DNA of 14,057 bases from Deltaproteobacteria bacterium (GCA_011056825.1 DSBH01000252.1:1-14057), one strand, 5' to 3'; positions 1 to 7,307 are shown, numbered from the stretch's first letter. Program-made: numbers and translations. Notes: generated from the letters alone by a model not told the origin.

Positions 1-296
1 AGCACGCGGTGATTCGGTTCGGCGCGGCGCAGTTCCGCGATTCGCTGCTTCAATGCGCCCTCTTCAAGCGGTTCGCCGTCGAGAAAGAGGCGGCCGTCGG
101 CCGCGACGGACACCACGACCAACGTATCACGTTCGACGGCGGCGTTTGATGCGTCAGGCAGATCAAGATTGAGACCCCGGTGGGTCGTCATGGTCATGGA
201 AAAGAGTATGAAGGCGACCAGCAGCAGAAAAATAACGTCGATGAGGGGAATCATCTCGATTCGCGCCCTGCGGCTCCGCGAGCGGTCGATCTTCAT
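1..296 (-). CDS. exbD: ExbD/TolR-family biopolymer transport protein, 3' end cut by window edge
   Basis: This is the partner of ExbB in the proton-driven motor that energises TonB-dependent outer-membrane transport. The 98 visible residues start MKIDRSRSRRARIEMIPLID: a basic cytoplasmic N-terminus, then one membrane helix at about residues 16-34 that carries the family's essential Asp (D20, in the PLIDV motif). The periplasmic part follows (LNLDLPDAS, then a beta-rich segment with DGRLFLDGEPL), and the frame is still open at base 1. The ATG at 296-294 overlaps the exbB stop by one base (TGATG), so the two are translationally coupled. TolR is the close alternative; ExbD is preferred because the gene lies at the end of a B12 uptake operon. 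A tonB gene may follow outside the window. Confidence 0.93.
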   Translation of the reverse strand, partial: MKIDRSRSRRARIEMIPLIDVIFLLLVAFILFSMTMTTHRGLNLDLPDASNAAVERDTLVVVSVAADGRLFLDGEPLEEGALKQRIAELRRAEPNHRV

Positions 297-913
297 CAGG
301 CGCCCTCTTCCCTTATTTTATTTTTTTCGACAAGCATTTCCAGGGTCGTGGAGTACCGCTCGATTTCGTCGGCTGCCTTTTCCACCCGGTCTGCAAAATA
401 ATTATAGGGAATGAGGCTGAAAATGGCGACGGCAAGCCCGAAGGCCGTGGTAATGAGCGCCTGGCCGATGCCGGCTGTGACCAGCGCCGGGTCTTCAATG
501 CCGGCCTCCCCGAGGACGGTGAAAGAATAGATGATTCCCGTGACGGTTCCCAGGATACCCAGGAGGGGCGCCAGGGTGATCATGGTATCCAGGACGGGCA
601 GGTAGCGCCTCATGCAGGCGATCTCTTCGCCGGCGCTCATCTGAAGCGCGTCCCGCAGGGAAAATTCCCGGTGGACCATGCCGCAGGACAGCACCCTGAT
701 ACGGGGATCCCGGGTTCCCTCGGCCGCCCGGCGCGCGCCTTCGAGATCGTTTTTTTCCACCCGTTCCATGAAGGTCTCCAGGGCTGAAAGATCGCTGTTC
801 TTCCCGTGCCGCAGCCAGAACACGCTCCGTTCGATAATTACGGTAACGGCGAGAATGGAACAAAACAGCAGCGGGTACATAATCGGACCGCCCCGATAAA
901 AATATTCAATCAT
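296..913 (-). CDS. exbB: ExbB/TolQ/MotA-family proton channel protein
   Basis: This 205-residue inner-membrane protein forms the proton-conducting pentamer that, with ExbD, drives TonB. Three membrane helices are visible at about residues 10-28, 110-134 and 146-172. The family signature APLLGILGTVTGI (115-127) opens helix 2, and helix 3 contains the conserved ALITTAFGLAVAI (152-164). The cytoplasmic segment between helices 1 and 2 is charged, as expected. The start at 913 is preceded by AAAGGAG about 10 bases upstream, which overlaps the end of btuF. The gene begins 4 bases after the btuF stop and shares one base with exbD. TolQ is the alternative name, but the position directly after btuF in a riboswitch-led B12 operon supports a dedicated ExbB. 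Confidence 0.94.
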   Translation of the reverse strand: MIEYFYRGGPIMYPLLFCSILAVTVIIERSVFWLRHGKNSDLSALETFMERVEKNDLEGARRAAEGTRDPRIRVLSCGMVHREFSLRDALQMSAGEEIACMRRYLPVLDTMITLAPLLGILGTVTGIIYSFTVLGEAGIEDPALVTAGIGQALITTAFGLAVAIFSLIPYNYFADRVEKAADEIERYSTTLEMLVEKNKIREEGA

Positions 914-917
914 GGGC

Positions 918-1874
918 TCAAGGCTCCTTTAAAGGTTCTGTGTTGGATTGGCCTTCGGGCCGGTTCCGCCATCCCGGATGGAGGAAGTCGGTCAGTACTT
1001 CGAGACCGTCCACGATCCGGGGTGACGGCTGATGAATGATGCCGGCGTCGATCCGGTGAAGACGTCCCGCCGAAACGGCGGGAATACCGGGCCACCGCTT
1101 CCATCGCGCCAGCTGAGAAGTATCGCCCTGTCCACATCCCATGGAAGCAACAATGATCACCTCTGGCTCGCCTGCGACGACCATTTCAACGTTCACCCGG
1201 GGATAACGCACCGGCGACAGGCTGAAAATATTGACTCCGCCTGCCAGTTCTATAAGCCGGTCGTGAAAGGTGCCGCCGCCAACGGTGATGAGGGGATCGG
1301 AGGCAACCTGGAAAAACACCCTCGGCTTCACCCGATCCGCCGTCGCCAAGGTTACTGTTTCGATACGCCGTCTCAGCCCGGCCGCCAGCTCTTCCGCCCG
1401 CTTCCTCCGTCCCGTGACGATTCCCAGATCGACGATCATTGCGAGCATGCCGTCGAGGTCACGCGGGTTTGTCACGTACACGGGAAACCCGGCCCGTGCA
1501 AGCTGCAACACCGGCTCCTTCGGGTTGCCGTCGGCGGTGGCGATGATACAGTCCGGATCGAGAGCAATCACACGCTCCAGTGACAGCGAGGCCAGACCGC
1601 CCACTTTCGGACGGCTCCGGGCCGCCTCGGGATACACGCTGTCCGTGGTAACTCCGACGATTTCATCATCGAGGCCAAGCCCGAACAGAGTTTCCGTGAT
1701 ATTGGGCGCCAGCGACACAATTCTTTGCGGTGACGTCGGTATTTCCACGGTCCGTCCCAGGGCATCGGTATGGACAGCCGCGTCCGCAGGAAAGGCGGCG
1801 AGGAACACCAGCAGCAGTCCTGTTATCACCGCCCGGATGCCCGCCTTCGCGGGAATGACACAAGCAGAAACCAT
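918..1874 (-). CDS. btuF: Periplasmic vitamin B12 (cobalamin)-binding protein of the ABC importer
   Basis: This substrate-binding protein of the BtuF/FecB type (periplasmic-binding-protein fold 2) would deliver B12 to BtuCD. With the ATG at 1874 it has 318 residues. That start has GGGAG 8 bases upstream and lies 22 bases after the btuB stop; a longer frame to 1988 would run back into btuB without need. The N-terminus is a signal peptide: an unusual n-region (MVSACVIPAKAGIRA), a hydrophobic core (VITGLLLVFLAAF) and a probable cleavage after ADA. Family segments follow: RIVSLAPNITETLFGLG, VGVTTDSVYPEAA, LERVIALDPDCII, and GGTFHDRLIELAGGVNIF in the second lobe. The ligand is inferred from the riboswitch and operon; the protein alone could equally be a haem or siderophore binder. 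Confidence 0.9.
   Translation of the reverse strand: MVSACVIPAKAGIRAVITGLLLVFLAAFPADAAVHTDALGRTVEIPTSPQRIVSLAPNITETLFGLGLDDEIVGVTTDSVYPEAARSRPKVGGLASLSLERVIALDPDCIIATADGNPKEPVLQLARAGFPVYVTNPRDLDGMLAMIVDLGIVTGRRKRAEELAAGLRRRIETVTLATADRVKPRVFFQVASDPLITVGGGTFHDRLIELAGGVNIFSLSPVRYPRVNVEMVVAGEPEVIIVASMGCGQGDTSQLARWKRWPGIPAVSAGRLHRIDAGIIHQPSPRIVDGLEVLTDFLHPGWRNRPEGQSNTEPLKEP
1835..1860. repeat. Palindromic repeat element inside the btuF signal-peptide codons
   Basis: On the + strand CCCGC (1840-1844) and GCGGG (1849-1853) form a perfect 5-bp stem around loop CTTC, flanked by GGATG and AATGACA. This resembles a repeat scattered between genes in many proteobacterial genomes (general form GGATTCCCGC...GCGGGAATGAC), known for giving VIPAKAGI-like peptides when translated. 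Here it is read in frame as VIPAKAGIR, codons 6-14 of btuF. It is the only copy seen in the window; the family assignment is from memory of the consensus. Confidence 0.6.
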
Positions 1875-1896
1875 GCGATCGTCTCCCGTCAGGCCG

Positions 1897-3957
1897 CTAA
1901 AACCGCACCGACAGGCCGGCCTTGACTGTTCGTCCCGGCGCGGGGCAGAAGGTATTGGCCGCTCCCCACTGAGCCATATCGTAACCATACGTAACGTACT
2001 CCTCGTCGGTTATGTTTTCAATTCCCAGAAACGCGGACAATTCAGTCTCATCCACGGAGGGCTTGTAATAAAGATATAGATTCCCCAGGGTTCGGCCTCC
2101 GAGTTTTTCAGTGTCGTTATTAAGGTCGTCGGCGAGAAACGCGTCTCCCGTGCGATGCACTTCGGGGCGCAGGGTTACGCCGCCCGGAAGATACACGTCC
2201 AGGGCGAGATACGCCGTCGCGCGCTGCGCCAGGGGTACGTCATTCCCGCTGTACGGGCCCTCCCGGAATTTCGACGAGCTGAACGTCGCGTTTCCTTCCA
2301 CCACGGCGATGTCCGCCAGGCGATAGCGCGCGTTCAGCTCCAGGCCCTGGTGCCGGGTCCTGTCGAGGTTGCGGTTCTGACCTGTCGGCCACAGACCCAC
2401 GTAAACAATCTGGTCCCGCATATCAATCAGGTACGCCATCATGCCGACGCGCAATCGGTTATCAAGAAAAAACAGGCGCGTCCCCGCTTCGTAATTTCGT
2501 CCCTTTTCCTGTTCCAGGTCATCGAGAAACGTTATCGGGAATCCCAGGTACGACGCCTGTTCGTCGAGGAAGGGATAGCGGTAGAAAGTGCCGCAGCGGA
2601 CAAAAGCGTTCGAATGCTCACCGAACAGCCAGGTAAGCCCCGTTTCCCACGCACGCCCGCGGTGGATTTTCCTGTCCGGGTTGAAACGGGCCGTGGGAGC
2701 GCTGAAATCCCGGTAACCGCCTTCAATGGTCGCCCGTTCCGCGCGGAAACCGCCATTCAATATCAGCGACGGCGCGAGATGAAATTCGTCGCGGATATAG
2801 AACCCGACACTTCGTTTCGTAAAATCGACCGCGTGCGTCTGCATCGTCCGTTGCGCGTCGCTGAATTGTTCCAGGTCCATTGTTTCATCGTAGAAGTCGA
2901 CTCCCGCGGTGAACGTGTTGGCATGTCCCATGACGGAATGTTCCAGGACATACTTCGGTGTCAGGGCCAGGGTTCCCATGTCGTATCGATTGTACTGGTT
3001 CGGAGGCCACGATGACGGCATGTCCGCTTCAATGGTCTTCGTCCCGTAGGCGACGCCCAGTGACAACTCGCCGAAATCGCCGAGCAGCGTCTCCAGGCCG
3101 AGATCAATGTTGCCGTAGCGGTCCGACGACTCGTCGTTCAGGTGGGCCGGCGACTGAGCCTGCTTCCTGTTCACCGCCATCTGCGCTTGCGTCAGTGTTC
3201 CCGGCAGTTCATACTCCGTCTCGTTGAATGAAACGCCGAGAGAAACCCGCACCGACTCCGTTGCGTCATAGCCCACGTCAAAGGCGCCCCCTTTCGACGA
3301 AAAGGCCGACCGGTCACGGTATCCGAAGGTTTTCAGGTTTTCACCGGACAGGCTGTAGGAAAGGGTCCCTTCGGATCCCGATACGCCCAGGCGTTCGTTG
3401 TGCAGACCGTAGCTGCCGAACATGACCGACGCGTCGACGGTGGGCGGTCCTTCGCCTTTTTTCGTAATAATATTAATAACGCCGGCCACGGCGGCGTCGC
3501 CGTAGAGCACAGAACCGCTTCCCCGTACCACTTCGATCCGCTCCACCGTGGCCGGGGATACCTGAAGCCAGTTGATGGACGCCATATCGGGGCGGTTCAT
3601 GCGCCTGCCGTCAAGCATGACCAGGACTTTGCCGAAGGGGTTGTCGCCGCCCATGCCCCGTAAATCGACCATGGCCTGGGACGGATTGCCGCTGTAGGAC
3701 CTCACATTAACGCTTTCCAGTGTCTCAAGGACCTCAACGATGGATGTTGCTCCCGATTCCTCGATATCCGCGGCGGTAATGACGCTCACGTTGGCGGGAA
3801 TCTTGCGCACTTCCTCAACACCACGGGCGGCGGTGACAACGATTTCTTCCAGAACAACCGGTTCTTCAGGCGCGGCGGCCCGGACAGGAACAGTCCATCC
3901 AGCCAGGACAACCAGGTAGATCGGAACAAGAAACAGGGTACATATCATTCGTGTCAT
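1897..3957 (-). CDS. btuB: TonB-dependent outer-membrane receptor, BtuB-like (vitamin B12)
   Basis: This 686-residue protein would bind cobalamin at the cell surface and pass it through the outer membrane using TonB energy. A signal peptide covers about residues 1-28 (hydrophobic core ending VPVRAAA). A typical TonB box, EEIVVTAAR, lies at 37-45. The plug domain runs to about 168 and ends with VERIEVVRGSGSVLYGD and GVINIITKK. The rest is a 22-strand-type barrel with alternating hydrophobic segments, ending in the C-terminal Phe (GLSVRF) typical of outer-membrane proteins. The ATG at 3957 has GGAAGGA 8-9 bases upstream; the ATG three codons later is less well placed. It is somewhat longer than E. 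coli BtuB (about 614). Cobalamin specificity comes from the operon riboswitch and btuCDF neighbours; the barrel itself does not fix the ligand. Confidence 0.91.
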   Translation of the reverse strand: MTRMICTLFLVPIYLVVLAGWTVPVRAAAPEEPVVLEEIVVTAARGVEEVRKIPANVSVITAADIEESGATSIVEVLETLESVNVRSYSGNPSQAMVDLRGMGGDNPFGKVLVMLDGRRMNRPDMASINWLQVSPATVERIEVVRGSGSVLYGDAAVAGVINIITKKGEGPPTVDASVMFGSYGLHNERLGVSGSEGTLSYSLSGENLKTFGYRDRSAFSSKGGAFDVGYDATESVRVSLGVSFNETEYELPGTLTQAQMAVNRKQAQSPAHLNDESSDRYGNIDLGLETLLGDFGELSLGVAYGTKTIEADMPSSWPPNQYNRYDMGTLALTPKYVLEHSVMGHANTFTAGVDFYDETMDLEQFSDAQRTMQTHAVDFTKRSVGFYIRDEFHLAPSLILNGGFRAERATIEGGYRDFSAPTARFNPDRKIHRGRAWETGLTWLFGEHSNAFVRCGTFYRYPFLDEQASYLGFPITFLDDLEQEKGRNYEAGTRLFFLDNRLRVGMMAYLIDMRDQIVYVGLWPTGQNRNLDRTRHQGLELNARYRLADIAVVEGNATFSSSKFREGPYSGNDVPLAQRATAYLALDVYLPGGVTLRPEVHRTGDAFLADDLNNDTEKLGGRTLGNLYLYYKPSVDETELSAFLGIENITDEEYVTYGYDMAQWGAANTFCPAPGRTVKAGLSVRF

Positions 3958-4001
3958 TACGTAGTTCCTTCCATGTTATTGTATTCGGGACATACCCGCT
4001 T

Positions 4002-4781
4002 TCATCGCCTGAGAATCACCCGGGGCCGGTCCGATCCGCCATTGTATTCGACCCGCACCTCGGTTTCATAGACCCGGGCTATGCGTTCCTCCGTGATAAC
4101 CTCGCCGGGAGGTCCCTGTGCATTGATCCGCCCCTCGGACAGAAGAACGAGCGTGTCGCAGTACAGCGCGGCCAGGTTGAGGTCGTGGGTGACGGCAAGA
4201 ATGCCCAGCCCCTCGTCGCGGTTGAGTTCTACCAGCAGATCAAAGACTGTCTTTTGATACTTGATATCGAGAAAGGCTGTCGGATCGTCGAGCAGTATGA
4301 GCCGCGGCTGCTGAGCCAGGGCGCGGGCGATCAGCACCCGTTGCCGCTCGCCGCCCGAGAGTTCATTCATGTTCCGCCGCGCGAAGGGCAGGACGCCTGT
4401 CCGTTCCATAGCCGTTCGAGCGATGTCCCGGTCCCGCTCGCCCTCGAAAGCGAACCGGCCCAGGTGGGGAGCCCGCCCCATGAGGACCACTTCCTCCACG
4501 GTAAAGGGAAAAACCAACGCCGTTTCCTGGGGCACGACGGCGATCATGCGGGCCACTTCCGAACGGTTCACGTCTGCTATGTCCCGGTCGTCGACGAGGA
4601 CACTTCCCCGTCGGGGCTTCAGCATACCGTCGATCACTTTCAGCAGGGTCGTCTTGCCCGATCCGTTGGGCCCGATGATTCCACGGAACCGGTCGGCCTC
4701 GAACCTGCATGAAATATCCTTCAGCACCGCGGGACCTCCGGCATAGTGAAAAGTGACATGCTTGAGCGACAGAACGTTCAT
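4002..4781 (-). CDS. btuD: Cobalamin ABC importer ATP-binding subunit
   Basis: This 259-residue FepC/BtuD-type ATPase powers the BtuC channel from the cytoplasmic side. Visible motifs are Walker A GPNGSGKT (37-44), Q-loop Gln85 (VVPQE), signature LSGGERQR (141-148), Walker B LILLD (161-165) and the H-loop His199 (VTHDL). The residue after the Walker B Asp, normally the catalytic Glu, is Asp166 (LLDDPTAFLD, codons GAC GAT), which is unusual. The ATG at 4781 overlaps the btuC stop by four bases (ATGA). The same frame stays open further upstream, but that part lies inside btuC and has no family similarity. A 44-base gap separates it from btuB. FecE or HmuV are alternative names by sequence; the riboswitch supports BtuD. 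Confidence 0.93.
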   Translation of the reverse strand: MNVLSLKHVTFHYAGGPAVLKDISCRFEADRFRGIIGPNGSGKTTLLKVIDGMLKPRRGSVLVDDRDIADVNRSEVARMIAVVPQETALVFPFTVEEVVLMGRAPHLGRFAFEGERDRDIARTAMERTGVLPFARRNMNELSGGERQRVLIARALAQQPRLILLDDPTAFLDIKYQKTVFDLLVELNRDEGLGILAVTHDLNLAALYCDTLVLLSEGRINAQGPPGEVITEERIARVYETEVRVEYNGGSDRPRVILRR

Positions 4782-5803
4782 GATATCCGCGATTCCCCCC
4801 GTTTCAAAAGATACAGGAAAAAGGGCGCGCCGCAGAGCGCCGTCACTACTCCCACGGGCAGTTCCGCGTAGGGAACAACTGACCTGGCTATGGTGTCCGC
4901 CGCCACCAGGAACGCGCCGCCGAAGAGACAGGCCGCCGGCAGCAGCAGACGGTGGTCGGAACCGAAGACAAGGCGCACCATGTGGGGAATGATGAGTCCC
5001 ACGAACCCGATGATGCCGCTGAATGCAACGGCCAGGGCGGTGAGAAGCGAGCCGGTGACGAAAAGAATAATTTTCACCCGCTCCACGTTGACGCCCAGGT
5101 ACCCCGCCGTTTCCTCTCCCATGCTGAGCAGGTTCAGTGGACGGGCCTGCGCCCAGGCACAGACAAAACCGGCGGCAAGAAGCGCGAAAAGCACCCGCAG
5201 GTCGACCAAGTCGGCTGACCCCAGGTTGCCCATGAGCCAGTGGGTAATGTCGTGCAACTGGCGTTCGGTGCTGATGGAAATAAAAAACATGATCAGGGCG
5301 GAGAAAAAGGCGTTCACGATCACCCCGGCCAGAAGCAAGGTGGTCGGCCGGAGGGTCGTACCGGACCTCCCGACAACAAACACCAGCGCCATGGCCGTCA
5401 GGGCCCCCGCCAGAGACAGGACGGGACGAACCCAGAACAGTCCGGCCAGGCCGGTTGCCACCGCCACCACGGCGCCCAGGGCCGCACCGCCGGAAATGCC
5501 GAGAATGAATGGTTCGGCGAGAGGATTCCTGAGAAGCCCCTGGTAGAGTACTCCCGCCGTCGCGAGGGCGCTTCCCACGATGCCCGCGAAAAGACACCGG
5601 GGCAGACGGACCTGGTACAGGATGACCTGGTCCACCGTGGCGGCACCATCATCAGGAAACCCCAGGCGCACGGTCGCCAGCGCTCCCTGAATATCAACTC
5701 CACCGGTGCCTGTCGCGAGCGACAGCGCCAGCACGACGACTAACAGGACAGCGAAACATGCCGTTACGGCCGCGACGCGGGTACGGGTAACATCTTGTTT
5801 CAT
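4778..5803 (-). CDS. btuC: Cobalamin ABC importer permease subunit
   Basis: This 341-residue FecCD/BtuC-family permease forms, as a dimer, the inner-membrane pathway for B12. It is hydrophobic throughout with about ten membrane helices. Family segments are RLPRCLFAGIVGSALATAGV (about 70-90), QGLLRNPLAEPFILGISGGA (about 90-110), SMGEETAGYLGVNVERVK, which is the cytoplasmic region that docks on the ATPase, and SGIIGFVGLIIPHMVR near the C-terminus. The ATG at 5803 has GGAAAG 6 bases upstream. It is the first gene after the cobalamin riboswitch, with a leader of about 160 bases between, and overlaps btuD by four bases. The family also serves siderophores and haem; the riboswitch sets the likely substrate as cobalamin. 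Confidence 0.94.
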   Translation of the reverse strand: MKQDVTRTRVAAVTACFAVLLVVVLALSLATGTGGVDIQGALATVRLGFPDDGAATVDQVILYQVRLPRCLFAGIVGSALATAGVLYQGLLRNPLAEPFILGISGGAALGAVVAVATGLAGLFWVRPVLSLAGALTAMALVFVVGRSGTTLRPTTLLLAGVIVNAFFSALIMFFISISTERQLHDITHWLMGNLGSADLVDLRVLFALLAAGFVCAWAQARPLNLLSMGEETAGYLGVNVERVKIILFVTGSLLTALAVAFSGIIGFVGLIIPHMVRLVFGSDHRLLLPAACLFGGAFLVAADTIARSVVPYAELPVGVVTALCGAPFFLYLLKRGESRIS

Positions 5804-5843
5804 ATACGTCTTTCCAGAAGGGAGGATAGTTCAACACGGACGT

Positions 5844-5866
5844 TCCGGCAAAGGGCGCCCGCCGGA
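5844..5866 (-). promoter_or_regulatory. Stable hairpin in the btuC leader, possible riboswitch expression platform
   Basis: On the transcribed strand TCCGGC and GCCGGA pair perfectly across an 11-base loop (GGGCGCCCTTT), and the stem can extend by CG/CG past one bulged A. It lies between the riboswitch core and btuC, about 40 bases before the start codon. No T-run follows, so it is not a standard Rho-independent terminator. A role in switching is only inferred from its position. Confidence 0.4.
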
Positions 5867-5966
5867 CGAACACGCCCGGCCACAGGGCTTCTTACAGCCT
5901 TACGAACGATGACACGTGATGTGCGTGGAATGGATAATCCGTGACGCACCTCCCTCGAGGTTTCTC

Positions 5967-6109
5967 CCATGGAGCGGTATTCCGGCTCAGGGCAGCCTAC
6001 TTGTCCGTCTTCCCATCGCGCTTTTGCGACAGTGACGTTGCTGGACGTTCGTTCCCTTTACGGCTGCGGGGCAGCGGGGGCTTTACACCCCTCTTCCGCG
6101 CATCCATGG
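5967..6109 (-). promoter_or_regulatory. Cobalamin (B12) riboswitch
   Basis: This 143-base RNA element represses downstream genes when adenosylcobalamin or a related corrinoid binds. In transcript order the visible elements are: P1 5' strand CCATGGA...GCGG (6109-6096); the GGTGTAAA-containing hairpin GGGGTGTAAAGCCCC (6091-6077); the conserved CCCCGCAGCCGTAA (from about 6072); a B12-box-like GTCACTG (6036-6030; consensus GCCACTG); the stem-loop TCGCAAAAGCGCGA (6029-6016) followed by TGGGAAGACGG; then AAGTAGG, GAGCCGGAATACC (5988-5976) and P1 3' strand CCGCTCCATGG (5977-5967). P1 closes as CCATGGA/TCCATGG plus GCGG/CCGC around a small bulge. It sits between a promoter and btuC, as expected for control of B12 uptake. 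Confidence 0.93.
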
Positions 6110-6151
6110 TCATGAAGTATGTAGTACAGAACAAAACCGCTCAGAAACTTT

Positions 6152-6180
6152 TATATAAAAAAATATTTCTTTTCTGTCAA
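6152..6180 (-). promoter_or_regulatory. Sigma70-type promoter of the B12 uptake operon
   Basis: A perfect TTGACA (6180-6175) is followed after 17 bases by TATATA (6157-6152); a better -10 match, TATAAA (6155-6150), lies at 19 bases. The spacer is AT-rich in a GC-rich genome. The -35 box begins 9 bases after the ddh stop, and the predicted transcript start, near 6143, would lie about 35 bases before the riboswitch. Confidence 0.72.
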
Positions 6181-6188
6181 TATCGTCA

Positions 6189-7175
6189 TCAAAGCTCGCG
6201 GCGGCGGAGATCTTCCGGCGTCCGCGGCGACAGGTAGGCCGGAGCGATATCGAAGACCGTCTTTGCTCCAACCGCACCTTCGCGGTTCAGCCGCCAGGCG
6301 GCGCGGGCGTAAGCGACAAGCACGCTTGCCGTAAAAAAAGGATTGCTTTGCAGCTTCAGACTGAATTCGGCCAGGTGTCTCGAACCATCGCCGGTCAGGG
6401 CCGAGCGCAGGACGAACCCTCCGTGCGGCATCACGGCGTGTTTCGTCGCCATTTCTTCCGGCGTGATAAAGGTAATCCTGGTGTCGTACTCATCAAAATA
6501 ATGGGGCATGGTACGCACGGTCTCTTCGATTTTCGCGAGGTCCGCCCCCTCCCGGGGCACTATGTAACAGTCGCGCACGTGTTTTTCCCGCGGCGACAGC
6601 TCCGGGTCTTCGCCCGACCGGACCCGTTCCAGAGCGTCTTCCACCGGCACTGTATACTGTCTCGCGTCGGTCACGCCTTCAACCCGCCGAAGGGCGTCGG
6701 AATGGCCCTGGCTCACGCCGGGCCCCCAGAAAGTGTACGTACGCCCGCGGGGCAGCACGGCCTCTTCCAGGACTCGCATGAGGGAAAACAGTCCCGGGTC
6801 CCATCCTGTTGATATGACGGCCGTTTTCCCGGCTTCCCGGGCGGGACGGTCGATCGCTTCAAAATATTCCGGTATTCTCGCGTGGGTGTCGTAACTGTCC
6901 ACCGTATTGAAAAGGGCGGCGAAACGCGGTCCCTGTTCGGGCAGGTCCGTGGCCGACCCCCCGCACAGTATGGCCACATCGATCTCGTTTCGGTAATTAA
7001 GAATGTCATCCAGGTGATGTACCTGCGCGGCATCTCCCGCCGTCTGAACAGACGCGGGGTCTCTTCGGGTGAAAATTCCGGCCGGCCTCATGTCGGGCGT
7101 CTCGGCGATTTCAGCCTCCACGGCCCGTCCGATATTACCGTAACCGATAATGCCGATTCTGATCGCACCGCTCAT
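6189..7175 (-). CDS. ddh: meso-Diaminopimelate D-dehydrogenase
   Basis: This cytoplasmic NADPH-dependent enzyme (EC 1.4.1.16 family) makes meso-diaminopimelate from tetrahydrodipicolinate and ammonia in one step, or runs in reverse, feeding peptidoglycan and lysine synthesis. The 328 residues match the usual length of about 320-330. The N-terminal Rossmann motif is IGIIGYGNIG (7-16). Family segments are CGGSATDLPEQ (71-81), FNTVDSYDTHARIPEY (89-104), ISTGWDPGLFS (121-131), FWGPGVSQGHSDA (149-161) and MPHGGFVLRS (249-258). The ATG at 7175 has AAGGA 7 bases upstream. It is apparently transcribed alone: it has a promoter at 7209-7238 and is followed immediately by the btu promoter. No other lysine-pathway gene is in view. 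Confidence 0.93.
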   Translation of the reverse strand: MSGAIRIGIIGYGNIGRAVEAEIAETPDMRPAGIFTRRDPASVQTAGDAAQVHHLDDILNYRNEIDVAILCGGSATDLPEQGPRFAALFNTVDSYDTHARIPEYFEAIDRPAREAGKTAVISTGWDPGLFSLMRVLEEAVLPRGRTYTFWGPGVSQGHSDALRRVEGVTDARQYTVPVEDALERVRSGEDPELSPREKHVRDCYIVPREGADLAKIEETVRTMPHYFDEYDTRITFITPEEMATKHAVMPHGGFVLRSALTGDGSRHLAEFSLKLQSNPFFTASVLVAYARAAWRLNREGAVGAKTVFDIAPAYLSPRTPEDLRRREL

Positions 7176-7208
7176 GTATCATTCCTTTCCTGAAGCAGAA
7201 TGGGCGGC

Positions 7209-7238
7209 AGTGTAGCGGCGACGGGAACATCCTGTCAA
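7209..7238 (-). promoter_or_regulatory. Sigma70-type promoter of ddh
   Basis: A perfect TTGACA (7238-7233) is followed after 18 bases by TACACT (7214-7209), 4 of 6 matches to the -10 consensus. It lies in the 132-base gap between the uxaA-like stop and the ddh start. No convincing terminator for the upstream operon was seen in the rest of this gap. Confidence 0.55.
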
Positions 7239-7307
7239 GTAAAAAGCTGTAATGAAAGGGTGTCGCCGGCCGGTCGGGAGTCTTTTCTCAGGTCCGGAGG
7301 ATTGCCG

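Noticed and set aside
950..961. GGCC-TTCG-GGCC hairpin near the end of btuF
   Set aside because: It is short, lies inside codons for RPEGQ, has no T-run on either strand and needs no explanation beyond GC-rich coding sequence.
1875..1988. Longer btuF start at 1988
   Set aside because: It would overlap btuB by about 90 bases and put a charged segment before the signal peptide; the ATG at 1874 has a good ribosome site.
1270..2079. Long open frame on the + strand opposite btuF and the end of btuB
   Set aside because: It resembles no known family, is rich in Ser, Arg and Pro as expected for antisense of a GC-rich gene, and lies opposite two well-supported genes.
2155..3015. Long + strand open frame opposite btuB
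   Set aside because: Antisense shadow of the receptor gene with no recognisable domain, and the opposite strand has clear family motifs.
4782..5597. Upstream extension of the btuD frame
   Set aside because: The added part lies inside btuC, has low-complexity Arg/Gly-rich sequence and no ABC similarity; the ATG at 4781 in the ATGA overlap fits the family length.
918..5803. Iron-siderophore or haem uptake operon
   Set aside because: The protein families would allow it, but the clear cobalamin riboswitch in front of the operon makes B12 the more likely substrate.
7239..7307. Terminator for the larA/uxaA operon in the gap before ddh
   Set aside because: CCGGCCGG is self-complementary but leaves no loop, and the short T-run near 7241-7245 is not preceded by a stem, so no intrinsic terminator can be supported.
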